NCBI RefSeq assembly: GCF_003610375.1
Contig: NZ_RAPZ01000014.1
Span: forward strand, 124,001 to 188,000
Direction: 5' to 3'
DNA length: 64,000 nt
Source: Sphingomonas sp. PP-CC-1A-547
GTDB taxonomy: Bacteria > Pseudomonadota > Alphaproteobacteria > Sphingomonadales > Sphingomonadaceae
The notes under the pieces were generated by a model that made no database searches, was not told the origin of the DNA, and saw only the letters and a list, made by a program, of their open reading frames with translations. The position numbers and the translations under genes were made by a program. This document shows positions 54,352-63,974 of this stretch, piece after piece. How positions within the stretch are numbered: the stretch's first letter is position 1; every line of letters starts with the position of its first letter.

Positions 54352-54468
54352 AACTCCCCTCCCGCCTGCGGGAGGGGCCGGGGGTGGGCTCCCGGCCTCG
54401 GCGTCTTGCACCGTGGATGGCGGGTGCCCACCCCCCGACCCCCTCCCGCATGCGGGAGGGGGAGTTGT
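54352..54468. repeat. Type F palindromic repeat between infB and rbfA
   Basis: AACTCCCCTCCCGCCTGCGG and GCATGCGGGAGGGGGAGTT ends, with GGGGGTGGGCTCCCGG and GTGCCCACCCCCCG inner arms. The left edge also provides the rbfA ribosome site. Confidence 0.9.
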
Positions 54469-54472
54469 CAGA

Positions 54473-57328
54473 TCAAAGCGTACGTTCGCGCATCTCGACT
54501 TCGAACGTCTCAAGGACGTCGCCGGCCTTGATGTCGACGAAGTTCGACGTGAACGTCACGCCGCACTCGAGCCCCGCACGGACCTCGGCGACATCATCCT
54601 TGAAGCGACGCAGCGATGCGATTTCGCCCTGGTAGATGATGACGTCGTTGCGCGTGATGCGTGCCTTGAGCGCCTTGCGGATGTTGCCCTCGGTGACGAG
54701 CAGACCTGCCGCCTTGCCGTGCTTGCCCGCCGAGAAGACCTCGCGGATATCGGCACGACCGACGACCGTCTCGAACGCTTCCGGCCCAAGCTCGCCTGCC
54801 ATCCCCGCCCGGATCTCGTCGATCAGGTCGTAGATCACGTCATAGTACTTGAACGCGACCTTCTGGCGCTCGGCGATCTCGCGTGCCTTGGCGTTCGGAC
54901 GAACGTTGAAGCCGATGATCGGAGCCCCCGATGCGGCCGCCAGGGTGACGTCCGACTCGGTGATGCCACCAACGCCCGAGCTCAGCACGCGTGCCTTGAT
55001 CAGGTCGGTGGAGATCTTGTTGATCGCCCCGACGATCGCCTCGACCGTGCCCTGCGTATCCGCCTTCACGACCAGCGGGTATTCGATCGCCTGCTTTTCC
55101 TTCAGCGCCGAGAACATGCTCTCGAGGCTTGCAGGAACCGATGCGGTCCGCTTGTCGGTCTTCACGCTGCGACGATATTCCGCGACTTCACGGGCTCGTG
55201 CCTCGTTCTCGACGACCTGGAACGGATCGCCCGCCTGCGGAACACCCGACAGACCGAGGACCTCGACCGGCATCGCCGGACCCGCTTCCTTGATCTGCTT
55301 GCCCTTGTCGTCGACCAGCGCACGGACCTTGCCGCTCTCGCCACCGACCACGAAGATGTCGCCGACCCGCAACGTACCGCGGTTAACGAGGATCGTCGCG
55401 ACCGGGCCACGACCCTTGTCGAGCTTGGCCTCGATCACCGTACCCTCGGCGGCGCGATCCGGATTGGCGCGCAGTTCGAGCAGTTCGGCCTGGAGCTGGA
55501 TCTTCTCGATCAACGCATCGAGACCGATCTTCTTGGTCGCGGAGACTTCAACGTCCTGGACGTCGCCGCCCATGTCCTCGACCACGATCTCCTCGCTCAG
55601 CAGGCGCTCGCGCACCTTCTGGGCATTGGCGCCTTCCTTGTCGATCTTGTTGATCGCGACGATCATCGGCACGCCCGCCGCCTTGGTGTGGGCGATCGCC
55701 TCCACCGTCTGCGGCATCAGGCCGTCGTCCGCCGCCACCACGAGAATGACGATATCGGTGACGTCCGCGCCACGCGCACGCATCTGCGTGAACGCCTCAT
55801 GGCCCGGGGTGTCGAGGAAGGTGATCTTCGACTTGTCCTTCAGCGTGACCTGATACGCGCCGATATGCTGGGTGATGCCACCCGCTTCGCCGCGCACCAC
55901 GTCGGTGCCGCGCAGGGCATCGAGCAGCGACGTCTTGCCGTGATCGACGTGACCCATGATCGTGACGACCGGGGCACGTGGCTTCAGCGTCTCCTCAGCA
56001 TCGTCGATCGTGTCGTTGGCCAGATCCTGGTCAACATCGCTAACGCGCGTCAGGTTGTGGCCGAACTCGGTGACGAGCAACTCGGCGGTATCCTGGTCGA
56101 TCGTCTGCGTCATCGTGACGGGCATGCCCATCTTGAACAGCGCCTTGACGAGGTCGGCACCCTTCTCGGCCATGCGGTTGGCGAGTTCCTGCACCGTGAT
56201 CGCCTCTGGGACGACGACGTCACGGATCTGCTTGGCCTGCGCCTCGCGCGGACCACCGGTGCCACGACGCTCCTTTTCGCGCGCACGCTTCAGTGCGGCG
56301 AGCGAGCGAGCGCGTGCACCATCACCATCGCCGAGCGCGCGGTTGACGGTGAGCTTGCCCGAAGTGCGACGATCGTCACCCTTGCGGTCACGCTGCTGCG
56401 GACGCGCTGGCACGGCGTCGCGACGGACGCCACCGGCCGGAGCATTGACGCCGGTCGCGCCGGGGCGCGCCGCGGTCGTTCCGGCATTCGCAGCCGTGGT
56501 CGGCGCTGCGGCAGCGGGTGCCGCGACAGGCTTTGGCGGCGGCGGAGGACGCTCGGGACGCGCCACCGGCGAGAACCGGCGCGGTGCCGGGAACGCCGGA
56601 TCGCGGGTCAGTTCGATAACGGGCGGCGGTGCCGGCGGAGCGACAGGGGCCGGCGCAGGCTTGGGAGCCGGCGCAGGAGCAGCCGCCACCGGAGCGGGCT
56701 TAGGTGCGGGCGCAGGTGCTGCTGCAACCGGTGCCGGGGCAGGCGCCGCAGCAACGGGGGCTTCGACCGGAGCCGGCGCAGGCGCTGGCGTCGGTGCCGC
56801 GACCGGAGCGGGAGCCGCTTCGACCACAGGTGCCGGCGCAGGCGCGGGGGCCTCGACGGGCTTCGGCGCCTTGGCCTCAGCCTCGGCACGCACACGATCG
56901 GCGACGCGATTACGCTCGTCTTCGATCGCCTTGGCGCGCTCGGCCTCCTGGCGACGACGCCCTTCTTCCAGCGTGTTCATCCGCTGCTCTTCGGCCTCGC
57001 GGAGCAGCTTGGCCTGGCGCTCCTGCGGCGACAGATTGCTCTGCTGCTGACGCACGGGGGCGGGCGCAGGCTGCGGTGCGCGCGCCTGCGGTGCCGGGGC
57101 TGCGGGGGCAGCCGCCGGGGCGGGCGCGGCAACCGGTGCGGCATCCGCGACCTGCACGTCGGGCTCGCCCGGACGGCGCAGGACGCGCGCGCGCTTGGTT
57201 TCCACGATCACCGTATTCGATCGGCCGTGGCTGAAGCTCTGCTTCACCTGGCCGGTCTCGACCGTGCGCTTCACACCCAAAGGTGCGCGCATGCCAAGTT
57301 TCGGCTTCTCGTTGTCCGTGTCGCTCAC
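54473..57328 (-). CDS. infB: Translation initiation factor IF-2
   Basis: This GTPase brings initiator tRNA to the 30S subunit. The 951-residue product has a long N-terminal Ala/Pro-rich disordered stretch (about 60-275) and an arginine-rich IF2N-type region (QELANRMAEKGADLVKALFKMG near 370). The G domain has G1 GHVDHGKTS near 460, G3 DTPGHEAF, G4 NKID, and the C-terminal initiator-tRNA-binding domains follow. The start is GTG overlapping the ylxR stop (GTGA). It belongs to the nusA-infB operon. Confidence 0.97.
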   Translation of the reverse strand: MSDTDNEKPKLGMRAPLGVKRTVETGQVKQSFSHGRSNTVIVETKRARVLRRPGEPDVQVADAAPVAAPAPAAAPAAPAPQARAPQPAPAPVRQQQSNLSPQERQAKLLREAEEQRMNTLEEGRRRQEAERAKAIEDERNRVADRVRAEAEAKAPKPVEAPAPAPAPVVEAAPAPVAAPTPAPAPAPVEAPVAAAPAPAPVAAAPAPAPKPAPVAAAPAPAPKPAPAPVAPPAPPPVIELTRDPAFPAPRRFSPVARPERPPPPPKPVAAPAAAAPTTAANAGTTAARPGATGVNAPAGGVRRDAVPARPQQRDRKGDDRRTSGKLTVNRALGDGDGARARSLAALKRAREKERRGTGGPREAQAKQIRDVVVPEAITVQELANRMAEKGADLVKALFKMGMPVTMTQTIDQDTAELLVTEFGHNLTRVSDVDQDLANDTIDDAEETLKPRAPVVTIMGHVDHGKTSLLDALRGTDVVRGEAGGITQHIGAYQVTLKDKSKITFLDTPGHEAFTQMRARGADVTDIVILVVAADDGLMPQTVEAIAHTKAAGVPMIVAINKIDKEGANAQKVRERLLSEEIVVEDMGGDVQDVEVSATKKIGLDALIEKIQLQAELLELRANPDRAAEGTVIEAKLDKGRGPVATILVNRGTLRVGDIFVVGGESGKVRALVDDKGKQIKEAGPAMPVEVLGLSGVPQAGDPFQVVENEARAREVAEYRRSVKTDKRTASVPASLESMFSALKEKQAIEYPLVVKADTQGTVEAIVGAINKISTDLIKARVLSSGVGGITESDVTLAAASGAPIIGFNVRPNAKAREIAERQKVAFKYYDVIYDLIDEIRAGMAGELGPEAFETVVGRADIREVFSAGKHGKAAGLLVTEGNIRKALKARITRNDVIIYQGEIASLRRFKDDVAEVRAGLECGVTFTSNFVDIKAGDVLETFEVEMRERTL

Positions 57329-58278
57329 TCAAATTCCTCAGTCATGTCCACGGCCGGGCGTGTTCCGGTCGATCCGGACGCCTGTTGTATCGGTGGCGCC
57401 CCATTTTGTGGTGACGCCGATGCGCCCTGCGAGGCCGTTTCGCAAGACACGGAAGAAGGTTCGGGGCCGATAAAATGCAGCCAACGGTCGAGCGCTTCGC
57501 TCACCCGCTTTGCTGCAGCGCGGTCGGTCAGGCCAATGTGTACCACATTTTCCCGCCCCAGCGCCAACGCCAATATGGTGCGCGATACCGGGAGTGCCAA
57601 CCCCCGCAAACCCGAGCCCTCGACATCGTTGCCGATGCGCCACGCCTGATCGAGCTTGCGGTTGCCATCCTCGGCCGCATCGGACGCATGATACAGCGCC
57701 TTCAGCTTGCCCTGGCGCGCGTTCTGCTCGATCCGGTCGGAGCCGATCAGCACCGTGCCGGAGCGCGATTCGAGCCCGAGCCGGTCGAGCGCGTTACGCT
57801 CGAGCGCGGCTTCGATCTTGGCCGGAAGCTCGGGATCGATGGTGAACTCGCCGGTCTTGAACGCGCGTGAGAGAGCGCCCTTGAGCTTGCCCTTCTTGAT
57901 CGCGGCTTCGAGTTCGACTCGCGTGACACCGATCCACGCGCCGCGGCCGGGAGCCTTGGCACGCACGTCGGGAAGGATCTGGCCATCGGGCGACAGCGCG
58001 AGTCGTACGAGGTGGGGCCTGACGTCGCGCTCGCCCGAAAGAATGCACTTGCGAACGGGCATGGCGTCATCCCCCTCCCGCAAGCGGGAGGGGCTAGGGG
58101 TGGGCTCGCGCTCACCCCCATTGCCGCCCTTGGCTTTAGCCTTGGACGCGTGAGATTTGGCCGAAGCGTCGCCTTTGGCCGAAGCCGGGCGCCCACCCCT
58201 CGGTCCCCTCCCGCTTGCGGGAGGGGAGGAAGGCAGGGTTTCGGTAGCGCCTAGCGCCTCATCGGGAGGGTTCCGCAT
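57325..58278 (-). CDS. ylxR: YlxR-type (DUF448) RNA-binding protein with an in-frame palindromic insertion
   Basis: The 317-residue protein has the YlxR fold at about residues 73-155 (RKCILSGERDVRPHLVRLALS, LPDVRAKAPGRGAWIG) and a C-terminal ribosomal-L7Ae-like region (GNDVEGSGLRGLALPVSRT, NVVHIGLTDRAAAKRVSEAL). Such proteins bind RNA, including RNase P in some bacteria. Residues 17-70 come from a long palindromic repeat: PPASGRG near the start and PTPSPSRLREG at its end. GGAGG lies seven bases before the ATG, so the insert really is translated. It overlaps the tautomerase gene upstream by 20 bases. Confidence 0.9.
   Translation of the reverse strand: MRNPPDEALGATETLPSSPPASGRGPRGGRPASAKGDASAKSHASKAKAKGGNGGEREPTPSPSRLREGDDAMPVRKCILSGERDVRPHLVRLALSPDGQILPDVRAKAPGRGAWIGVTRVELEAAIKKGKLKGALSRAFKTGEFTIDPELPAKIEAALERNALDRLGLESRSGTVLIGSDRIEQNARQGKLKALYHASDAAEDGNRKLDQAWRIGNDVEGSGLRGLALPVSRTILALALGRENVVHIGLTDRAAAKRVSEALDRWLHFIGPEPSSVSCETASQGASASPQNGAPPIQQASGSTGTRPAVDMTEEFE
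58073..58230. repeat. Type F palindromic element inside ylxR
   Basis: CCCCTCCCGCAAGCGGGAGG and CCCCTCCCGCTTGCGGGAGG arms enclose about 110 bases. It includes GGGGTGGGCTCGCGCTC and GGGCGCCCACCCC inner arms. Read in frame in ylxR. Confidence 0.9.
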
Positions 58279-58507
58279 GTGCGTCCTCCTGCGCTTGAGT
58301 CGTGGGGGGAGTCTTCGGAGCGTCGCGGTCGACCAGCAACTGGCCGCCCGCGCCGTAATTCTCGGTCGAGACCTCTTCGATCACGATCTGCACCGCAGCC
58401 GGGTTCTTTCCCAGCCGCTGCACGAGCGACTGGGTGACGTCGGCGACGATGCCGGACTTCTGGTCCTTGGTGGCGGACCCCGAGATGCGGATGCTGACGA
58501 AGGGCAT
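58259..58507 (-). CDS. 4-oxalocrotonate tautomerase-family protein
   Basis: The 82-residue protein begins [10 protein letters not shown], so processing exposes the catalytic Pro1 of tautomerases. It continues with the family helix and the QIVIEEVSTENYGAGG strand and loop. The C-terminal tail (about 20 residues, Pro/Thr/Gln-rich) is longer than usual. Physiological substrate unknown. Its start overlaps the nusA stop (TGATG) and its end overlaps ylxR, so it is firmly embedded in the nusA-infB operon, an unexpected place for a metabolic enzyme. Confidence 0.85.
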   Translation of the reverse strand: MPFVSIRISGSATKDQKSGIVADVTQSLVQRLGKNPAAVQIVIEEVSTENYGAGGQLLVDRDAPKTPPTTQAQEDAHAEPSR

Positions 58508-60222
58508 CAGGCCTTGTCGTCCTCGTTCTTCGAGTCGGTGTCTGCAGCTTCGTCATCAGCCGTAACGTCCTCGACAACAGCGTCGTCAGCCGAAGCTTCT
58601 TCTACCGGCGTCTCGTCCGCCTCGACGTCGTCAGCCGAAGCCTCGGGAGCCTCGTCCTCGAACCAGTGCGCGCGCGCGGCCATGATGATCTCGTTGCCCT
58701 GCTCATCGCTCAATCCATACTCGGCGAGAATCCCGCCCTTGGGCTCGGGCCGCTTCGGCGCGTCCTCGTTGCGACGGCGTGGCTCGACGCGCTTCTTCTC
58801 GACCAGCTCGTCGGTCGCGAGATCGGCGAGGTCATCGAGCGTCTTGATGCCTGCCTTGCCGAGCGTGACCAGCATCGCCTCGTTGAGATACGGCATGCCG
58901 GCCAGCGCATCCTCGACGCCGAGCGCGGTACGCTCCTCGCGGCTCGCGGCGTCGCGACGCTCGAGCGCCTCGGTCGCACGGTTCTGCAACTCGCCCGCCA
59001 GGTCCTCGTCGAAGCCCTCTATGCCGGCGATCTCCTCGACCTCGACATAGGCGACCTCTTCGAGGTTCGTGAACCCTTCGGCGACCAGCAGCTGTGCCAG
59101 CGTCTCGTCAACGTCGAGCTCCTTCTCGAACATCGCCGAGCGCTCGACGAAGTCCTTCTGGCGCTTCTCGGACGCATCGGCCTCGGTGAGGATGTCGATC
59201 GCCTTGCCGGTCAGCTGCGACGCGAGCCGCACGTTCTGGCCACGACGGCCGATCGCCAGCGAAAGCTGGTCGTCGGGAACGACCACCTCGATGCGCTCTT
59301 CTTCCTCGTCGATCACGACGCGCGACACCGAAGCCGGCTGCAATGCGTTGACGACGAAGGTCGCGATGTCGGGCGACCAGGGGATGATATCGATCTTCTC
59401 GCCCTGCATTTCCTGCACGACGGCCTGAACGCGGCTACCCTTCATGCCGACGCATGCGCCGACCGGATCGATGGAGGAGTCATGCGAGATGACGCCGATC
59501 TTCGCGCGCGAACCCGGATCGCGGGCCGCGGCCTTGATCTCGATGATGCCGTCGTAAATCTCGGGCACTTCCTGCGCGAACAGCTTCTTCATGAAGTCGG
59601 GATGCGCGCGGGACAGGAAGATCTGCGGCCCACGGTTCTCGCGGCGGACGTTGAGGATCAGCGAGCGGATGCGGTCGTTGACGCGCACCACTTCGCGCGG
59701 GATCTGCGCGTCGCGACGGATCACGCCCTCGGCACGGCCCAGGTCGACGACGACATGGCCGAACTCGACGCGCTTGACGACGCCGGTGATGATCTCGCCT
59801 GCGCGGTCCTTATACTCTTCGAACTGACGCTCGCGCTCGGCGTCGCGGACCTTCTGGAAGATGACCTGCTTGGCAGCCTGCGCGGCGATGCGGCCGAACT
59901 CGATCGGGGGCAGCGGATCGACGATGAAGTCGCCCAGCGCCGCGTCCTTCTGGAGCTTCTGCGCGCCCTTGACGTCGACCTGCTTGAAATAATCGTCGAC
60001 CGCCTCGACAACTTCGACGACGCGCCACAAGCGCAGATCGCCGGTGTTCGGATCGAGCTTCGCGCGGATGTCGTTCTCGGCGCCGTAGCGCGAGCGGGCG
60101 GCGCGCTGGATCGCGTCCTCCATCGCCTCGATCACGATCGCCTTGTCGATCATCTTCTCCGACGCGACCGAATTCGCGATCGCGATCAGTTCCGCGCGGT
60201 TTGCGGTGACTGCCGTGGCCAT
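58507..60222 (-). CDS. nusA: Transcription termination/antitermination factor NusA
   Basis: It modulates RNA polymerase pausing, termination and rRNA antitermination. The 571-residue product has the N-terminal RNAP-binding domain, an S1 domain ([21 protein letters not shown] near 143), two KH domains ([15 protein letters not shown] near 252, [16 protein letters not shown] near 320) and acidic C-terminal repeats. It ends in a strongly acidic low-complexity tail ([13 protein letters not shown]...). The ATG overlaps the rimP stop; the TTG one codon earlier is not needed. Confidence 0.97.
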   Translation of the reverse strand: MATAVTANRAELIAIANSVASEKMIDKAIVIEAMEDAIQRAARSRYGAENDIRAKLDPNTGDLRLWRVVEVVEAVDDYFKQVDVKGAQKLQKDAALGDFIVDPLPPIEFGRIAAQAAKQVIFQKVRDAERERQFEEYKDRAGEIITGVVKRVEFGHVVVDLGRAEGVIRRDAQIPREVVRVNDRIRSLILNVRRENRGPQIFLSRAHPDFMKKLFAQEVPEIYDGIIEIKAAARDPGSRAKIGVISHDSSIDPVGACVGMKGSRVQAVVQEMQGEKIDIIPWSPDIATFVVNALQPASVSRVVIDEEEERIEVVVPDDQLSLAIGRRGQNVRLASQLTGKAIDILTEADASEKRQKDFVERSAMFEKELDVDETLAQLLVAEGFTNLEEVAYVEVEEIAGIEGFDEDLAGELQNRATEALERRDAASREERTALGVEDALAGMPYLNEAMLVTLGKAGIKTLDDLADLATDELVEKKRVEPRRRNEDAPKRPEPKGGILAEYGLSDEQGNEIIMAARAHWFEDEAPEASADDVEADETPVEEASADDAVVEDVTADDEAADTDSKNEDDKA

Positions 60223-60818
60223 CAATGCTGTCCTTCTTCGGTGTCGGCCTCGTGAGCATCGGGCTCATCGGTGGGCGTATCTTGATAGAAAACCTCGTCC
60301 GCGCCTTCGGTGGAAAGCGGCGCGGTCGCGGCGATGAGACGGTCGGTCATGACGAGCTTGGCGTCGGCGACCTGCGAAAAGTCGATCGTCATGAGCTTGT
60401 GCTTGTTGACGTCGACGGTGATCTTCGTCCCCTCGACGCCCATGAGATTGCCCGAGATCTGCTTGCGATCCTCGAACGGCTCGACGAGGCGGATACGTGC
60501 CTCCTGGCCTTCCCAGTCTGCGAAGTCCTGGAGCCGGGTCAGCGGGCGATCGATACCGGGGCTCGATACTTCGAGACGGTACGCGTCCTCGCCGACCGGG
60601 TCCTTGCCCTCGGCCTCGAGCGCATCGAACTTGTCGGAGATGCGGCGCGACAGCTCGGCGCAATCGTCGATCAGCAGCTGGCGGGTGTCGGGGCGCTCGG
60701 CCATCACCTGCAACGTCGGATCGGACTTGCCGCCCTGCATGCGCACGCGCACGAGGCTGAGGCCGAGCGCGGTCGCCTCGGGTTCGATCAGGTCGGTCAG
60801 CAGGGCGATATTCGCCAT
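60222..60818 (-). CDS. rimP: Ribosome maturation factor RimP
   Basis: This 30S assembly factor has 198 residues with the two RimP domains (LSLVRVRMQGGKSDPTLQVM and YRLEVSSPGIDRPLTRLQDF, the family signature) and an acidic C-terminal tail. The start MANIALLTDLIEP has TTTGGAATTTCG before it. It is the first gene of the cluster rimP-nusA-infB. The divergent sugar dehydrogenase starts about 180 bases away. Confidence 0.95.
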   Translation of the reverse strand: MANIALLTDLIEPEATALGLSLVRVRMQGGKSDPTLQVMAERPDTRQLLIDDCAELSRRISDKFDALEAEGKDPVGEDAYRLEVSSPGIDRPLTRLQDFADWEGQEARIRLVEPFEDRKQISGNLMGVEGTKITVDVNKHKLMTIDFSQVADAKLVMTDRLIAATAPLSTEGADEVFYQDTPTDEPDAHEADTEEGQH

Positions 60819-60996
60819 CGAAATTCCAAACAGGGCCAAAGCACAGGTGATTGCCGCCGCGGAGCAAGCCCCGCAGCCTCTTCATCTGGCGATGTAGAGA
60901 AGTGGTGCCTCTATACGCGGGGTGGCGCCCGTCCGCAAGCGGGAGCAACCTTCGTTTAGTACGCTGCGTTAGCGCAGGGATTTCCGGGAGAAGATC

Positions 60997-62121
60997 ATGA
61001 TTCGCAAAACGCTGTTCGCCACTGGGTTGCTGACAACCACGCTGTTCGCCTCGACCGCCTGTTCCGCGCAACCGGCAGCGGCGGGCAAGCCGTTTAAGGA
61101 AACGGTGGTCGCCGATTTTGATTCGCCCTGGGCGATGACGTTCCTGCCCGACAAGCGCATGCTGGTGACGGAAAAGAAGGGCCAGATGCTGCTCGTCTCC
61201 GCGGACGGCAAATCGCGCCAGACGGTCGCGACGCTCACCGTCGATTCGGCCGGGCAGGGCGGCCTGATGGACGTCGTCCTCGCGCCCGACTTCGCGACCA
61301 GCCAGCGCGTCTATTTCAGCTATTCGAGCGCAGGCGAGGGCGGCAAGGGCGTCGTCCTCGCGCGCGGTCGCCTGCGTCCGAACGGAGGTGGCGGCGACCG
61401 TCTCGGCGAGATCGAGGCGCTGTTCAGCGCGCGTCCGTTCGTCGAGGGCAACGGCCATTATTCCGGTCGGATCGCCTTCTCGCCCGACGGCAAATATCTG
61501 TTCTTCACTAACGGCGAGCGCCAGAAATTCACGCCTGCGCAAGACCCGAAGATGACGCTCGGCAAGGTGCTACGCCTCACGCTCGACGGCAAGCCCGCCC
61601 CCGGCAACCCGCTCGTCGCAAAGGGGTTCGCACCCGAGATCTGGAGCTATGGTCACCGCAACCTGCTCGGCATAGCGTTCGATGCGCAGGGCAATCTCTG
61701 GGAGCAGGAGATGGGTCCGAAGGGCGGCGACGAGGTCAACCTGATCAAGCCCGGCCTCAACTATGGTTGGCCCAACGCCTCGAACGGTAGCAATTACGAC
61801 GGCACCGACATTCCCGATCACAAGCCCGACGACGGCTATGAGCCGCCCAAGGTGTTCTGGAACCCGGTGATCTCCCCCGGCGGCCTCATGATCTATTCGG
61901 GCAGCATGTTCCCGCAGTGGAAGGGCGACGCGTTCATCGGTGGATTGTCCTCGAAGTCCCTCGTCCGCGTAGACCTGAACGGCACCAACGCCGCCAAGGG
62001 CGACCAATGGGACATGGGGGCAAGAATCCGCGAAGTCGAACAAGGCCCCGACGGCGCGATCTGGGTCCTCGAAGACGGCGGCGACTCACAAGGCCGCCTG
62101 ATTAAACTGACCGCGAAGTAA
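60997..62121 (+). CDS. PQQ-dependent aldose sugar dehydrogenase-like lipoprotein
   Basis: The 374-residue protein has a type II signal peptide with lipobox (LFASTAC). A six-bladed propeller of the soluble glucose-dehydrogenase (YliI/Asd) type follows: FDSPWAMTFLPDKRMLVTEK near 41, GQGGLMDVVLAPDF, GHRNLLGIAFDAQGNLWEQE near 225 and GPKGGDEVNLIKPGLNYGWP. It should oxidise aldoses in the periplasm with PQQ. GGGAGAAGATC precedes the ATG. It is a monocistronic gene by appearance. Confidence 0.9.
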   Translation: MIRKTLFATGLLTTTLFASTACSAQPAAAGKPFKETVVADFDSPWAMTFLPDKRMLVTEKKGQMLLVSADGKSRQTVATLTVDSAGQGGLMDVVLAPDFATSQRVYFSYSSAGEGGKGVVLARGRLRPNGGGGDRLGEIEALFSARPFVEGNGHYSGRIAFSPDGKYLFFTNGERQKFTPAQDPKMTLGKVLRLTLDGKPAPGNPLVAKGFAPEIWSYGHRNLLGIAFDAQGNLWEQEMGPKGGDEVNLIKPGLNYGWPNASNGSNYDGTDIPDHKPDDGYEPPKVFWNPVISPGGLMIYSGSMFPQWKGDAFIGGLSSKSLVRVDLNGTNAAKGDQWDMGARIREVEQGPDGAIWVLEDGGDSQGRLIKLTAK

Positions 62122-62128
62122 CCAAATT

Positions 62129-62235
62129 TCCCCTCCCGCTTGCGGGAGGGGTTAGGGGAGGGCACGACGTACGTACTGGCGTCCGGTCTGTGAGGCACGC
62201 CCCTCCCCCGACCCCTCCCGCAAGCGGAAGGGGAG
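62129..62235. repeat. Type F palindromic repeat
   Basis: CCCCTCCCGCTTGCGGGAGG and CCCCTCCCGCAAGCGGAAGG hairpins, with GGTTAGGGGAGGGC and GCCCCTCCCCCGACC inner arms. It separates convergent genes. Confidence 0.9.
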
Positions 62236-62244
62236 CAGAAGCGG

Positions 62245-62646
62245 CTAGTCCCGCACGATCAGATAATTCATCCGCGCCGCGGCAATCGGCTTTTCCCGCT
62301 CGTCCTGCCACGCCGTCGCCTCGACATTGGCCACCCGGTTCCCCAACCGCGTCACCACGCCAGCCGCCCGTGTAGGCTTATCCCGCCCACCGCGCATAAA
62401 ATCGACCGTGACGTTGACCGGCTTGATCCGGGCTTCGGAGCCAGTGGCACCTTCAGCCTCCAGCGCATGCTGCAAAGCCGCAATCGCCGCCATCTCCAGC
62501 AACCCCGAAATCGCACCCCCATGCAAAAACCCAGGCCGCCCCAGCACGTCATCCGCAAACGGCATCAGCAGCACCGGTGGCGCGCCGTCCTCCGCCTCGA
62601 CCGACACACGAAGGATCTCCGCATAGGGCGGCAACCCGATCGTCAT
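62245..62646 (-). CDS. PaaI-type hotdog-fold thioesterase
   Basis: The 133-residue protein has the hotdog acyl-CoA thioesterase pattern: GFLHGGAISGLLEMAAIAAL near 39 and VNVTVDFMRGGRDKPTRAAG near 77. It should hydrolyse a CoA thioester; the substrate is unknown. Its start overlaps the stop of the second hotdog gene (ATGA), so the two form one unit and may make a heteromer or act on related thioesters. Confidence 0.87.
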   Translation of the reverse strand: MTIGLPPYAEILRVSVEAEDGAPPVLLMPFADDVLGRPGFLHGGAISGLLEMAAIAALQHALEAEGATGSEARIKPVNVTVDFMRGGRDKPTRAAGVVTRLGNRVANVEATAWQDEREKPIAAARMNYLIVRD

Positions 62647-63098
62647 GCCTCGGTCCTCCTGTTGAGGCCCATGCCGGCGACATCGCCCACCACCATGAAC
62701 GTCCCCGCGACATGCGCGAGCGGATCGTTCGGGTCGCCATCATGCGCCTGCCCCCGCACGAACGCGATCGACCGCGTGATCCGGTAGCATTCGCCGCGCC
62801 CGATCACCGTCTTCCCCGGCGTCGCCGGACGCAGGTAATCGACGCGCAGGTCGAGCGTCGCATGCGGCACGAACGCATTGCGCTTGATCCAGATCGCCAG
62901 ACTCGTCGCCATGTCCATCATCGTGATGATCGGCCCCGACGCGATCACGCCGCTTGCCGGATCGCCGATCAGTCGTTCGTCATAGGGCAGCGCAAGCTCC
63001 GCCCAGTCGTCGCCATGCGCGTGATAGCGCATCCCCAGCGCGGCGCCGTGCCCGCCGAACCCGCGCGTCGCAAACCATTGTGGATCAAAACCAGCCAT
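62643..63098 (-). CDS. PaaI-type hotdog-fold thioesterase
   Basis: The 151-residue protein is a second hotdog thioesterase: GVIASGPIITMMDMATSLAIW near 49 and ATLDLRVDYLRPATPGKTVIG near 79, followed by IAFVRGQAHDG. It is translationally coupled to the preceding paralogue. A crotonase gene lies divergently beyond it, suggesting a link to acyl-CoA metabolism (inferred from neighbours). Confidence 0.87.
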   Translation of the reverse strand: MAGFDPQWFATRGFGGHGAALGMRYHAHGDDWAELALPYDERLIGDPASGVIASGPIITMMDMATSLAIWIKRNAFVPHATLDLRVDYLRPATPGKTVIGRGECYRITRSIAFVRGQAHDGDPNDPLAHVAGTFMVVGDVAGMGLNRRTEA

Positions 63099-63191
63099 TG
63101 CCCGCCTCTACACGCCGGGTGGCCGCGCGCAACGTTGCGCGCGGGCGCAGGCGCGGTTAGCGTTCGCGCAAAGATCGAGAGGATCGCCAGA

Positions 63192-63974
63192 ATGAACGAC
63201 CGGGTCACCATCACCGTCACGGACGGCATCGCCGACGTCCGCCTCGCGCGCGCCGACAAGATGAACGCGATCGACCCCGCGATGTTCGAGGGCATCGCCG
63301 CCGCGATCGACCGACTCAAGGGGATGGCCGAAGTCCGCTGCGTCGTCCTCTCGGGCGAGGGCAAGGCGTTCTGCGCCGGCCTTGACATGGCCTCGATGGC
63401 GAACGGCGGCTCCGGGTTGGTGCTAGGCGACCGGACCGAAGAGGGTGCCAACCTCGTCCAGCAGGTCGCGTGGGGGTGGCGCACCTTGCCGATGCCCGTG
63501 ATCGCCGCAGTCCACGGCGTCGCGTTCGGCGGCGGCTTCCAGATCATGTCCGGCGCCGACATCCGCATCGCTCACCCGCAAGCCCGCTTTGCGATCCGTG
63601 AGGCGTATTGGGGCTTGGTCCCCGACATGGCCGGCATCGCCCTCTGGCGCACGCTCGCCCGCGACGACGTACTGCGCGAACTCACCTACACCGCCCGCGA
63701 GTTCGACGGCGCCGAGGCGTTGCGGCACGGCTTCGTCACGCGCCTGTCCGAAGACCCGCTAGGCGAGGCGATGATGCTCGCGCGCGAGATCGCCGCGAGG
63801 AACCCTCACGCGATCCGCGGGTCGAAGGCGCTCTACAACCTCGCGGCGGATGCGGACGCGGCGGCAGTGCTGCACGCGGAAACCGAAGAGCAGCTCAAGG
63901 TCATCCGCACGCCGAACCAAGTCGAACAGGTGCGGGCCAACATGGAAAAGCGGGCTGCAGTGTTCGAGGACTGA
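63192..63974 (+). CDS. Enoyl-CoA hydratase/isomerase (crotonase) family protein
   Basis: The 260-residue protein is a crotonase: oxyanion-hole segments SGEGKAFCAGLDMASM near 54 and AAVHGVAFGGGFQIMSGADI near 100, then FAIREAYWGLVPDMAG near 127. The acidic residue positions are partly as in hydratases, but reaction type (hydratase, isomerase or hydrolase) cannot be fixed. The ATG follows the motif GCCAGA with no strong ribosome site. The open frame upstream to 62577 is a shadow. Confidence 0.88.
   Translation: MNDRVTITVTDGIADVRLARADKMNAIDPAMFEGIAAAIDRLKGMAEVRCVVLSGEGKAFCAGLDMASMANGGSGLVLGDRTEEGANLVQQVAWGWRTLPMPVIAAVHGVAFGGGFQIMSGADIRIAHPQARFAIREAYWGLVPDMAGIALWRTLARDDVLRELTYTAREFDGAEALRHGFVTRLSEDPLGEAMMLAREIAARNPHAIRGSKALYNLAADADAAAVLHAETEEQLKVIRTPNQVEQVRANMEKRAAVFED

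Noticed and set aside
54413..57649. 1078-codon open frame antisense to infB
   Set aside because: Arg/Asp/His-rich shadow frame caused by high GC; no recognisable domain and the opposite strand carries an intact infB.
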